The notes below the pieces were generated by a model that was not told where the DNA came from, searched no databases, and worked only from the letters and a program-made list of their open reading frames with translations. From NCBI GenBank assembly GCA_965200045.1, contig OZ241330.1, positions 372,001 through 436,000 of the forward strand: a stretch of DNA of 64,000 nt, in the 5' to 3' direction. Positions within the stretch are counted from its first letter, which is position 1. Every line of letters starts with the position of its first letter. The position numbers were made by a program, and so were the translations under genes. Shown in pieces: positions 55,737-64,000 of the stretch. The stretch is from Bin25 sp026709415 (GTDB lineage Bacteria; Bacteroidota; Bacteroidia; Flavobacteriales; Flavobacteriaceae).

Positions 55737-58700
55737 ATGCGATTATATGAATTTCCAACTTTAAATAAACAAGTCCGTCTTTATTTTAATCTTTTTGTGT
55801 TGAGCACACTTCCAGTGTGTGTTATGGCATCTCCTTTCTCGGAGTTTCTGAATAGATTCCGTTCAGAAGCCCCTAGCCTAAGAAAACATCCTCTCCAAGT
55901 TCAATTCACCGTGACTGGTCATGTAACCGACCCCAACTCGGTGCCATTACCTGGCGTCAATGTTATTATAAAAGGCACCAATCAGGGAACACAAACTGAT
56001 TTCGATGGCCATTACACCATCATCGCTAATCAAGGAGACATTTTAGTGTTTTCATACATCGGCATGATCCCTCAAGAGATGACTGTCAACGGGGACTCTA
56101 TCGATGTGACACTGGAAGAAGACTTGGCTTTATTAGATGAGATTGTTGTCGTTGGGTTTGGAACTCAGAAAAGAGATGCTGTTGTTGGAGCCGTCTCATC
56201 TATAAAGCCTTCCGAATTAAAAATACCCTCAAGTAATTTGACCACTTCTTTGGCTGGACGGTTATCTGGTGTGATATCCTATCAAACCAGTGGAGAGCCT
56301 GGGGCCGACAATGCACAATTCTTTGTCCGAGGGGTGGCATCGTTCAATAATCAAAATAGCCCCCTCATCCTCATCGATGGCGTTGAGCTCACGACTGATG
56401 ATTTGGCCAGGCTACAACCGGATGATATTGCTGAGTTTTCCATACTCAAAGACCCGACAACGACCGCTATCTATGGGGCACGGGGAGCTAATGGAATTAT
56501 ATTGGTGACCACCAAGATGGGTTTAAATTCTAAACCGATAGTTAGCCTAAGAATTGAAAACTCATTGAGCGCTCCCGTATCACTAATCAAATTGGCGGAT
56601 CCCGTCACTCATATGATATTACAAAATGAGGCCGAAAGGACAAGAGGTCGGTTTCCCACATTTACAGAAGAAAAAATTGCCGGAACCCGAAGAGGCGGCA
56701 ATCCCAATATCTATCCTGCGGTTGATTGGTACGACGAGCTTTTCAACGATTTTTCTTTGACACAACGAGTTAATCTGAATGTTCGTGGTGGAGGAGAGAA
56801 ATTGCGGTACTATATTGCTGGAGCTTATAGTAAAGACAATGGTATTTTGCAAGTAGAGAAAACCAATAACTTCACGAATAACATTGATTTAAGGCGATAT
56901 TTATTAAGGTCGAACATCAATATTAACTTATTTAGTGCTACGGAATTGATCGTCAGACTTCATACGACCGTAGATAATTACTTGGGGCCTTTACAAGGCG
57001 GTAATGCCATCTATAATGCTGCCGTGAGAACAAGTCCTGTAAGATTTCCTGCTGTTTATGATCCCGATTCCTCTTTAGAAAATGTACCTCACATCACTTT
57101 TGGAAATGATTTCGGTCCTCGATTTGGTAATCAAGAGAATGGAGCCGCCTGGTTCAACCCCTATGCGGAGTTGCAAAGAGGCTATAGAGACTACAGTAGA
57201 CAACTTTCTTTAGTACAGTTTGAAATAAAGCAAGGGTTGAGTTCTATCCTACAAGGTCTCCGTGGACGCTTTCTTGGAAATATTAATACCACCTCATATT
57301 ATGAAAACAGACGGGCATACAACCCTTTTTTCTATAGGCTTCAATTAGCAAATGCAGCGACAGGAGAATATACTTTAGAAAGAACAGCCGAAGGGGATGA
57401 AGCATTAAAGTTTCGACCAGGACGAGAAGTCAACAATACCGTTTTATACCTTGAGACCGTTTTAGATTACGCCAATACATTCAATGATAAACACGAAGTA
57501 GCTGGTTTATTAGTATTTACGGCTAGAGAATTTAAACAATCGAACGCTGCAAATTTGCAATTATCACTACCTAGTCGTAATGTTAGTTTATCCGGAAGGT
57601 ATAGTTATAGTTACGATAATCGGTATTTTGCCGAGTTTAACTTCGGCTATAACGGTTCTGAAAGATTTGCAAAAAACAATCGTTTTGGCTTCTTTCCATC
57701 ATTCGGATTGGGATGGTTGGTCTCAAACGAGGCTTTTTTTAATTCAACCATCGTTAATCGCTTAAAATTACGAGCATCTTATGGTTGGGTAGGTAATGAT
57801 CGAATTGGTGATTCACGTAGGGATCGTTTTTTCTATTTATCTGAAGTCAATACTAGTCACCCCGGGCGAGGCACCAATTTTGGTTCAAACTTCAACACGC
57901 GCCTTCCAGGGGTCAGTATCAGTCGATATGAAAATACTCAAGTCACATGGGAAACTTCACGAAAAATTAATTTAGGGATTGATCTCGACCTATTCAAACG
58001 TGCTATTCAGTTTCGAGCCGATGTGTTTGAAGATTATCGTTCAAACATTCTCCAAGTCAGGACTGATATCCCATCAACTTTAGGACTACAAGCAACGCCT
58101 AAAACGAATGTAGGAGAGGTTTTGGCCAGGGGAATGGATACATCAATCGACGTCAATCAATCTTTTGGTCCTCATTTTTGGGTTACTTGTCGAGGCGTAT
58201 TTGTTTATACCGATAATGAGTATAAAGTTTTTGAAGAACCGAATTATGCGGCATTAAATTCACCCAATCGGTCTTTTTTGGGGAAAAATGTCAAGGTACA
58301 GCACGGTTTAATAGCGGAACGACTGTTTGTTGATGATGCTGAAGCTATCAATGCGGCTAAGCAGTTTGGAATTCCTGGCATCGATTATGGCGGTGGTGAT
58401 ATCAAATACAAAGACATGAATCAAGACGGAGCTATTACTGATTTAGATCGAGTTCCTATCGGAAAACCAACGGTACCAAAAGTGACTTATGGATTTGGAT
58501 TTTCAATTGGTTTCAAAAGGCTTGATTTGAGTATGTTTTTTCAAGGTTTAGCGGGAATATCATTTTATATCAATCCCACCTCAACAGGCCCCTTTATCAA
58601 TTCTCTCAAGAGAGGTCAAACCTACAAACTTTCTGGTTTTGAACAACGTGGATCCTTGTCAGAAAATGGGTTATTAAAGGCCTATGCTGATAACCATTGG

Positions 58701-59015
58701 AGCGAGGATAATAAAAATGTCTTTGCTCTTTGGCCAAGACTTTCCACAACGGTCATCAGTAATAACCATCGATTGAGTACCTGGTGGTTAAGGGATGGCT
58801 CTTTTTTGAGATTAAAACAAGTAGAGGTCGGGTTCACGCTCATTGACGGATCGCTAAAAGAGGGTGGCTTGATTTCTAAACTGCGATTGTATGCTACTGG
58901 GACCAACCTTCTAAAGTGGAGCAAGTTTAAATTATGGGATCCTGAGTTAGCCGGTAACGGTTTGAATTATCCTCTTCAGCGAGTGATCAACTTTGGAGCA
59001 TATATTTCATTCTAA
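55737..59015 (+). CDS. SusC/RagA TonB-dependent outer-membrane transporter, no STN domain
   Basis: 1092 residues. Signal peptide, then directly the carboxypeptidase-D-like domain (V-T-G-H-V-T-D-P-N-S-V-P-L-P-G-V-N-V), the plug (D-E-I-V-V-V-G-F-G-T-Q-K, F-F-V-R-G-V-A, I-L-K-D-P-T-T-T-A-I-Y-G) and a barrel ending F-G-A-Y-I-S-F. The lack of an STN domain means it is not regulated through a FecR partner like the first locus. Its susD gene starts 14 bases after the stop. Confidence 0.95.
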   Translation: MRLYEFPTLNKQVRLYFNLFVLSTLPVCVMASPFSEFLNRFRSEAPSLRKHPLQVQFTVTGHVTDPNSVPLPGVNVIIKGTNQGTQTDFDGHYTIIANQGDILVFSYIGMIPQEMTVNGDSIDVTLEEDLALLDEIVVVGFGTQKRDAVVGAVSSIKPSELKIPSSNLTTSLAGRLSGVISYQTSGEPGADNAQFFVRGVASFNNQNSPLILIDGVELTTDDLARLQPDDIAEFSILKDPTTTAIYGARGANGIILVTTKMGLNSKPIVSLRIENSLSAPVSLIKLADPVTHMILQNEAERTRGRFPTFTEEKIAGTRRGGNPNIYPAVDWYDELFNDFSLTQRVNLNVRGGGEKLRYYIAGAYSKDNGILQVEKTNNFTNNIDLRRYLLRSNININLFSATELIVRLHTTVDNYLGPLQGGNAIYNAAVRTSPVRFPAVYDPDSSLENVPHITFGNDFGPRFGNQENGAAWFNPYAELQRGYRDYSRQLSLVQFEIKQGLSSILQGLRGRFLGNINTTSYYENRRAYNPFFYRLQLANAATGEYTLERTAEGDEALKFRPGREVNNTVLYLETVLDYANTFNDKHEVAGLLVFTAREFKQSNAANLQLSLPSRNVSLSGRYSYSYDNRYFAEFNFGYNGSERFAKNNRFGFFPSFGLGWLVSNEAFFNSTIVNRLKLRASYGWVGNDRIGDSRRDRFFYLSEVNTSHPGRGTNFGSNFNTRLPGVSISRYENTQVTWETSRKINLGIDLDLFKRAIQFRADVFEDYRSNILQVRTDIPSTLGLQATPKTNVGEVLARGMDTSIDVNQSFGPHFWVTCRGVFVYTDNEYKVFEEPNYAALNSPNRSFLGKNVKVQHGLIAERLFVDDAEAINAAKQFGIPGIDYGGGDIKYKDMNQDGAITDLDRVPIGKPTVPKVTYGFGFSIGFKRLDLSMFFQGLAGISFYINPTSTGPFINSLKRGQTYKLSGFEQRGSLSENGLLKAYADNHWSEDNKNVFALWPRLSTTVISNNHRLSTWWLRDGSFLRLKQVEVGFTLIDGSLKEGGLISKLRLYATGTNLLKWSKFKLWDPELAGNGLNYPLQRVINFGAYISF

Positions 59016-59028
59016 ATTCAGAGATCAT

Positions 59029-60942
59029 ATGAAACCCTTTTCCATGAAACATACCATTGTCGTTGCCTTACTATTCACATATGGATGTTCCAAGTTTGTT
59101 GATGTCGTTCCAGATAACGTCGCAGAAATCGAAGATGCTTTTGAAACAAGAAACAATGCAGAACGATTTTTAGCGACCTTATATGGGTATTTACCTAGAT
59201 TCGCATCCATCAATAACCCGGCCCTTCTGGGTGGAGATGAAGTATTGGTTCAGGCCAACAGAACCGAATATTGGGCGGCCCGAAGGATGGCTTTAGGCGC
59301 ACAGAGTGCCGGAAATACGCTCTTGAATTTTTGGTCCGGGGGGAACGGTGGTCGAAACCTTTTCATTGCTTTGAGAGATTGCAATATTTTTCTAGAGAAT
59401 GTATCAGTTCCTTTTGATATTACTGATGAAGAAATTGACTTATGGACAGGTGAAGCCTTGTTTCTAAAAGCATTTTATCACTTTTATTTAATGCGTATGT
59501 ATGGTCCCATACCAATTATTAAGGAAAATATACCGATTGAAGCCGATGTCAACGAAGTAAGAGTATCAAGGGATTCTGTTGATGATGTTGTGCGTTATAT
59601 CATTGACCTCCTTGATCAAGCCATCGAGCTTCTTCCTGATGGGATAGAAAATGAGGTGCGTGATTTAGGAAAGCCGACTAAAGAAATCGCATTAGCTTTT
59701 AAATCCCGAGTTTTGGTGACGGCGGCCAGTCCTTTGTTCAATGGTAATACAGATTATAGTGATTTTGTGGATCAAGAAGGGAACCATCTGATTAACCAAA
59801 CTTATGATCCAAACAAATGGGTCATGGCCGCTGAAGCATGCCGAGAAGCTATAGAAACCGCTCATAGCAACGGACGAAAATTATTTGAGTTTGTGCCTAG
59901 AGGATCAGAGTCTTTTTCTGAAAGAACGATTAAAAAGTTAAGTATTCGAGGAGCTGTCAGTTCCGAGTGGCTATTTAACGATGAATTGATCTGGGGAAGT
60001 TCTGCTAGTCCTGTCACTCTGTTACAAAATTGGGCTCAAGGGCGACTTCCCAACAATATTCAAGTCGAAAATAGACAAAGTGTTCAAGGCTGGTGGGCTC
60101 CAACCATGCGCATCGCTGAAATGTTTTACTCTGAAAATGGGGTTCCTTTAAAAGAGGACACTTCCTACAACTACGAAGATCGCTTCAACGTCAGTACGGT
60201 AGGGCCTGAACATATACACTATGTTGTAGAGGGATATGAAACAGCTAATTTACATTTGAATAGAGAGCCTCGATTTTATGCTTCTATTGGGTTTGATGGT
60301 GGTGTTTGGGAAGGACATGGCATTAATAATGATAAAGATGGTAGTGGCCTTTTTATTAGGGCAAAATTTTTAGAAACCGCCGGGTTATTAGATGTGAATT
60401 CCTTTTCGCTGAGTGGGTTTTTTGCAAAAAAGTTAGTCAACTATCGTAACGTCCAAGCCACCAACGTTAATTCATATGCTAGAATAACATATCCCTTTCC
60501 TTTGTTTCGCTTAGCCGATCTGTATTTACTCTATGCAGAAGCTTTAAATGAATCTCAAGGTCCACAAGCAGCATACCCATGGATTGACTTGGTTCGAAAG
60601 CGTGCCGGGCTTGAGGGGGTTGTCGATGCCTGGTCTAACTATTCCAACAAACCAAGCAAACCGTCCACGAAGGATGGTTTACGGGAGATTATCCATCACG
60701 AGCGCTTGATCGAGCTAGTTTTTGAGGGACACCGATTTTGGGATTTGAGACGTTGGAAAAAAGCACTGACCGTCGCATCTGGTACCGCTCGTGGATGGAA
60801 TATACAAGGGAGAACCACAGAATCATTCTATACTGTCGTTGATAACGGCATATTCTATTTTCAGTTAAAAAACTACTTCTGGCCCATTGCTGAAAGAGAC
60901 ATTGTTAGAAACCCTAACCTAATACAAAATCCCTTTTGGTAG
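59029..60942 (+). CDS. SusD/RagB-family lipoprotein
   Basis: 637 residues from the ATG at 59029; a TTG at 58993 lies within susC and is less likely. Lipobox L-F-T-Y-G-C. SusD features: helical repeats with L-R-D-C-N-I-F-L-E-N-V, L-F-L-K-A-F-Y-H-F-Y-L-M-R-M-Y-G-P-I-P, L-Y-A-E-A-L-N-E, and H-E-R-L-I-E-L-V-F-E-G-H-R-F-W-D-L-R-R-W near the C-terminus. Partner of the preceding SusC. Confidence 0.95.
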   Translation: MKPFSMKHTIVVALLFTYGCSKFVDVVPDNVAEIEDAFETRNNAERFLATLYGYLPRFASINNPALLGGDEVLVQANRTEYWAARRMALGAQSAGNTLLNFWSGGNGGRNLFIALRDCNIFLENVSVPFDITDEEIDLWTGEALFLKAFYHFYLMRMYGPIPIIKENIPIEADVNEVRVSRDSVDDVVRYIIDLLDQAIELLPDGIENEVRDLGKPTKEIALAFKSRVLVTAASPLFNGNTDYSDFVDQEGNHLINQTYDPNKWVMAAEACREAIETAHSNGRKLFEFVPRGSESFSERTIKKLSIRGAVSSEWLFNDELIWGSSASPVTLLQNWAQGRLPNNIQVENRQSVQGWWAPTMRIAEMFYSENGVPLKEDTSYNYEDRFNVSTVGPEHIHYVVEGYETANLHLNREPRFYASIGFDGGVWEGHGINNDKDGSGLFIRAKFLETAGLLDVNSFSLSGFFAKKLVNYRNVQATNVNSYARITYPFPLFRLADLYLLYAEALNESQGPQAAYPWIDLVRKRAGLEGVVDAWSNYSNKPSKPSTKDGLREIIHHERLIELVFEGHRFWDLRRWKKALTVASGTARGWNIQGRTTESFYTVVDNGIFYFQLKNYFWPIAERDIVRNPNLIQNPFW

Positions 60943-60966
60943 AATTCACTTCAACAACTCTTTCCC

Positions 60967-62208
60967 ATGATTCAATCTAAAAGTTTAAGCGTCCTTCTTT
61001 GTATTCTCATTATTTCTTCTTGTGCCGAAGAAAGCCATGGTCCCTTAACCGCAGATGATGTTGCGCCAGGGATTGTCACGGGCGTGGTGGTGGAAAATCT
61101 ACCAGGGGGAGCCAAAATAACCTTTGAATTACCCAATGATAAGGATATCCTCATGATGGAGGCCACTTTTAAAAGAGAGGATGGTTCTGCAGCCACATCG
61201 AGAACCTCCCCCTATCATAACTTTGTCATCATCGAGGGTTTGCGGATACAATCGACTCAAGATGTGGAGCTGGTTGTCGTTGACCGAAGTGATAATCGCT
61301 CAGCGGTCGTTAACGTTTCTATAAGCCCTTTAGAATCCCCCATCGATCAACTTTTCAGAAGTGCTGAATTAGTGGCGGATTTTGGAGGGGTCAGGCTGAA
61401 TTATTTGAATGAATTCGATGCCAGAGCGGAGGTATTACTTTATACCAAAAGTGATGAAGGTTGGGAATACAATCAATCCGCTTTTATTACCGATGGACAG
61501 TTCACTTTTCATACCTATAGAACTTTTGACCCGACAGAAACCGATTTTGGCATTTCAATTATCGACAGATTCAACAATATTACAGAAGTTAAAGAATTTA
61601 CTTTAACGCCGCTGTTTGAAGAGGAGATATCTAAAAACACATGGACAGATCCCGGTTTGTTAACCGGCGACGAGGGACCTGCTTTTGGTTGGGTGAAACC
61701 CAGACTTTGGGATGATGTCATCAGTGACGGAAATGGGCACTTGACCAGTAAAGCGGCCGATGGTTTTATTGTTCCGCCCTATACTTCAGAATTCCATATG
61801 TTTACTTTGGACTTAGGTATAGTGGCTAAACTGAGTCGTTTCAAGTTTTGGCAGAGACAGCGAAGCCCATGGATCTGGGCCAATGGAAATCCTAGGGTTT
61901 TCGACTTATGGGGAGCCGTTGAAGTTCCCAAGGATAATGGCGCTTCTATGGAAGTAGGATGGGTGAAGCTCTTTGAAGATGAGGAAGTCATAAAACCTTC
62001 TGGAGAGCCCATTGGCACCAATACAGCCGAGGACATTGCCCTTGCTCGAAAAGGGCATGAGTTTTCGTTGCCATTGGATGCCCCTCCCGTTAGATACATT
62101 CGTTTTGTTCAAAAATCCAATTGGTTGGGATCTCAATTTGTCCACATTTCTGAAATGAGTTTTTGGGGGCAAATACAACAAAAGCAAGACTCCCTTTTGA
62201 CTCCCTGA
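60967..62208 (+). CDS. Surface lipoprotein, DUF4959-DUF5126-DUF5000 type
   Basis: 413 residues. Lipobox I-I-S-S-C. The order of parts (an Ig-like N-terminal region with I-T-F-E-L-P-N-D-K-D-I, a middle beta domain, and a C-terminal discoidin-like domain with F-T-L-D-L-G-I-V-A-K-L-S-R-F-K-F-W-Q-R and Y-I-R-F-V-Q-K-S) matches a protein type found downstream of susC/susD in many Bacteroides loci. Probably binds glycan on the cell surface. 24 bases after susD, same operon. Confidence 0.8.
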   Translation: MIQSKSLSVLLCILIISSCAEESHGPLTADDVAPGIVTGVVVENLPGGAKITFELPNDKDILMMEATFKREDGSAATSRTSPYHNFVIIEGLRIQSTQDVELVVVDRSDNRSAVVNVSISPLESPIDQLFRSAELVADFGGVRLNYLNEFDARAEVLLYTKSDEGWEYNQSAFITDGQFTFHTYRTFDPTETDFGISIIDRFNNITEVKEFTLTPLFEEEISKNTWTDPGLLTGDEGPAFGWVKPRLWDDVISDGNGHLTSKAADGFIVPPYTSEFHMFTLDLGIVAKLSRFKFWQRQRSPWIWANGNPRVFDLWGAVEVPKDNGASMEVGWVKLFEDEEVIKPSGEPIGTNTAEDIALARKGHEFSLPLDAPPVRYIRFVQKSNWLGSQFVHISEMSFWGQIQQKQDSLLTP

Positions 62209-62230
62209 TAATTAAAAAACTTTAACTCCC

Positions 62231-63463
62231 ATGTTATTTAAATTAATGACCATGCTCAAAATACAGAGTTTGATGCTGATAGGTGCCCTTTTTTTCTGTT
62301 GCCAAACCTCTCAAGAAACTTACCAAGATTTTATTTCAGAAGAAATTATTTATATCGGTAACCCTGAAGAGGTGATCATTGGACACGGCTATGAAAAACT
62401 TCGATTTTTGATCGTAATCAATGCGGATCCTAAGATCAAAAAAGGGTTCATATCATCAAAAAATGGAAACTTTACAAGAGAATTCGATGTCGTGAGAAAA
62501 AACTCAGGAATAGATACCATTAGCGTTGATACGGATATTCCTGAAGGGGAATATACCTTTGAAATCCTTCTAAGTGATGACGTCGGTAATCAGTCGATTG
62601 GTTACGAAGTAGGTTCTGTTGTTTACGGACCAAGATACCAATCAACTTTGTTAAACCGATTAACAACCATCCGTACATTCGCCACTAAAGCGGTGTTTCA
62701 GTGGAATCCACCAACGGAAGGTAGTCTAAGTACCCTCTTGACATATGAAGATGCTTCGGGAGTCATCCAGGAAGTGCGTATCGACAACAGTGAAAATGAA
62801 ACGGTCATTTCAGATTTTAGATTGGGAGGTATGGTAAGCATCGCCACGACCTATGAACCTTCCGAAACCTCTCTTGAGGGCTTTCATGCGGTTCCATTTG
62901 AAACCGCTTTTCCTGAAGACTTTGAAATGGATAAAAGCATCATTGTTCCAATTCCTTTAGATTTTGATGCCGATGAGGGTGATTTGTCTGCCGGTAAAGG
63001 TATTGCCATTTTATTTGATGGAAAGGCCGATAGCGCTCCTAATCAATACAGCGCCACCCGTGAGGGAGCTCCAAGTGCTTATCCCTTTGTGATGACTTTC
63101 GATGTGGGTTTTGATTCCAAACTGACGGCTATTAGAGTCGATCCAAGAACCGATTGTTGTAGTGATAGAGCCCCCTCAACCTTTCAAGTATGGGGTTATA
63201 CTGGATCGGATATCCACCAAGCCCATACGGTCGATATCAAAACGACCGAATTGGTCGATTGGGAAGCGGATGCTGTCGCCAAAGGATGGATCAAATTATT
63301 GGACCACAAGACGACCAATTCGATTCCAAAGACGGACATAACGGCTATAGGTGATGATCGATATCGGTATCTCCGCTTTGTTGCTTTAGCTTCTCAAATT
63401 GCGAAGCCTCAAGCGGATTGGTTCCAACCTAATTTTACGGAATTAACCTTTTGGTCCCAATAA
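62231..63463 (+). CDS. Surface lipoprotein with DUF4998 and discoidin-like C-terminal domain
   Basis: About 404 residues if the ATG at 62249 (M-T-M-L-K) is used; the frame opens at an ATG at 62231. Lipobox A-L-F-F-C-C. The N-terminal half resembles DUF4998 (Y-Q-D-F-I-S-E-E-I-I-Y-I-G-N-P). The C-terminus is a DUF5000/discoidin-like domain (T-F-D-V-G-F-D-S-K-L-T-A-I-R-V, Y-R-Y-L-R-F-V-A-L). It is the last gene of the locus and likely a second surface glycan-binding protein. Confidence 0.78.
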   Translation: MLFKLMTMLKIQSLMLIGALFFCCQTSQETYQDFISEEIIYIGNPEEVIIGHGYEKLRFLIVINADPKIKKGFISSKNGNFTREFDVVRKNSGIDTISVDTDIPEGEYTFEILLSDDVGNQSIGYEVGSVVYGPRYQSTLLNRLTTIRTFATKAVFQWNPPTEGSLSTLLTYEDASGVIQEVRIDNSENETVISDFRLGGMVSIATTYEPSETSLEGFHAVPFETAFPEDFEMDKSIIVPIPLDFDADEGDLSAGKGIAILFDGKADSAPNQYSATREGAPSAYPFVMTFDVGFDSKLTAIRVDPRTDCCSDRAPSTFQVWGYTGSDIHQAHTVDIKTTELVDWEADAVAKGWIKLLDHKTTNSIPKTDITAIGDDRYRYLRFVALASQIAKPQADWFQPNFTELTFWSQ

Positions 63464-63713
63464 TCCACTTCAGAAAATCTTTTTTTGCCGACATTTTCTT
63501 AAAACATAACATCCTGTTGCATGATTCATCTTTTTGAACCAAAACTCGTGACACCACATTTTTTATGTATCAAAACATCAACGTTTTATCCTTGTGGAGA
63601 GAAGTTCCGTTCTTTCGAAAAAATGAATCAGTAGGCGATCTCATGTAGCACCAGCGATTCGAACATGATTGGGGACGAAGGCTCATTTCATCCATTGATT
63701 GGACCATGCCACT
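63464..63713. other. Intergenic stretch with repeat copy 4
   Basis: No gene. Holds the degenerate dispersed repeat at 63637-63668. Confidence 0.4.
63637..63668 (+). repeat. Dispersed repeat, copy 4 (degenerate)
   Basis: TCTCATGTAGCACCAGCGATTCGAACATGATT, same order of blocks as the other three copies (CATGT, GCACYAGCGA, GAACATG). Confidence 0.4.
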
Positions 63714-64000
63714 TCAGGTCACTCGGAGCGTTTTTGCTGGAGCGATACGCATCACCATGAATGTCGGGAACCAAAGCAATAGCGCACAAACCACTAAAAA
63801 TAGCGTGTTCACTCCCAAAACTTGCCACAATGTCAGATGTACAGGAGCGCTTGAAACAAAATAGGTTTCCGGATTTAACCGAATCCAAGACCATTGTTTT
63901 TGAGTCAAATAAAACAACAATGCCAATGCGTTTCCAATCAATAATCCACGAAACATCACTAAAATGCCATTGATTAAGAAGATTCGCTGAATCAAGTGAT
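63714..64000 (-). CDS. ABC transporter permease (LolC/E-FtsX type), C-terminal end, runs off the window
   Basis: The frame is open to the window edge, so the 5' part is missing. It reads I-Q-R-I-F-L-I-N-G-I-L-V-M-F-R-G-L-L-I-G-N, P-E-T-Y-F-V-S-S-A-P-V and ends I-A-P-A-K-T-L-R-V-T. This is the last two membrane segments of MacB/LolE-type permeases, which drive lipoprotein release or related export. Convergent with the second SusC locus. Confidence 0.78.
   Translation of the reverse strand, partial: HLIQRIFLINGILVMFRGLLIGNALALLFYLTQKQWSWIRLNPETYFVSSAPVHLTLWQVLGVNTLFLVVCALLLWFPTFMVMRIAPAKTLRVT

Overview
The window looks like the chromosome of a marine-type member of the Bacteroidetes. The evidence is two SusC/SusD outer-membrane pairs, an ECF sigma factor and FecR anti-sigma pair beside a SusC that carries an STN signalling domain, secreted S1 sulfatases, a GH29 fucosidase with discoidin domains, many lipoproteins, low GC, few Shine-Dalgarno sites and several TAnnTTTG-type -7 boxes. 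Genus cannot be read from the sequence alone.

Layout. 1-12992 is mostly conserved core: a very large Ig-repeat lipoprotein with a C-terminal S41 protease; an sppA-yhhQ-rluF operon on the minus strand; a SPOUT rRNA/tRNA methylase divergent from mutS. 13064-13231 holds tRNA-Gly(GCC) and tRNA-Leu(TAA), followed by a frameshifted DUF262/HNH defence-type gene and rmuC. 17551-21069 has a sulfatase and a GH29 fucosidase, suggesting use of a sulfated fucose-containing glycan. 21111-23240 is a scar region: an McrC C-terminal remnant fused to a diverged fragment of a GntP transporter gene, then an orphan AAA ATPase. 23358-31455 returns to core metabolism: gntP and glycerate kinase, purL, acyl-CoA synthetase. 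31538-32858 is a compact candidate type II restriction-modification pair. 33125-43465 carries an M28 peptidase and a complete polysaccharide-utilisation locus: sigma factor divergent from FecR, STN-SusC, SusD, a strong terminator, sulfatase.

43470-54000 is an accessory dump: remnants of IS630-, IS21-, IS5- and probable ISL3-type elements, a BspA-like DUF285 repeat lipoprotein, a decayed mobilisation-like gene, a decayed MntA/HepT pair and small broken genes. The IS5-type copy still has matching terminal inverted repeats and a 4-bp AATT duplication. 54367-63463 holds a cystathionine beta-synthase/cysteine synthase homologue and a second SusC/SusD locus with two downstream discoidin-type surface lipoproteins. 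The window ends inside an ABC-transporter permease gene.

How it fits together: sulfatases remove sulfate esters and the fucosidase removes fucose from algal-type glycans; SusC/SusD pairs bind and import the products; the STN-SusC, FecR and sigma factor likely sense the substrate. Almost every accessory gene is broken, often by a single-base change in a homopolymer run, while long core genes are intact. That contrast, a four-copy dispersed repeat, the orphan ATPase flanked by direct repeats and the small restriction-modification pair are the points most worth a second look.
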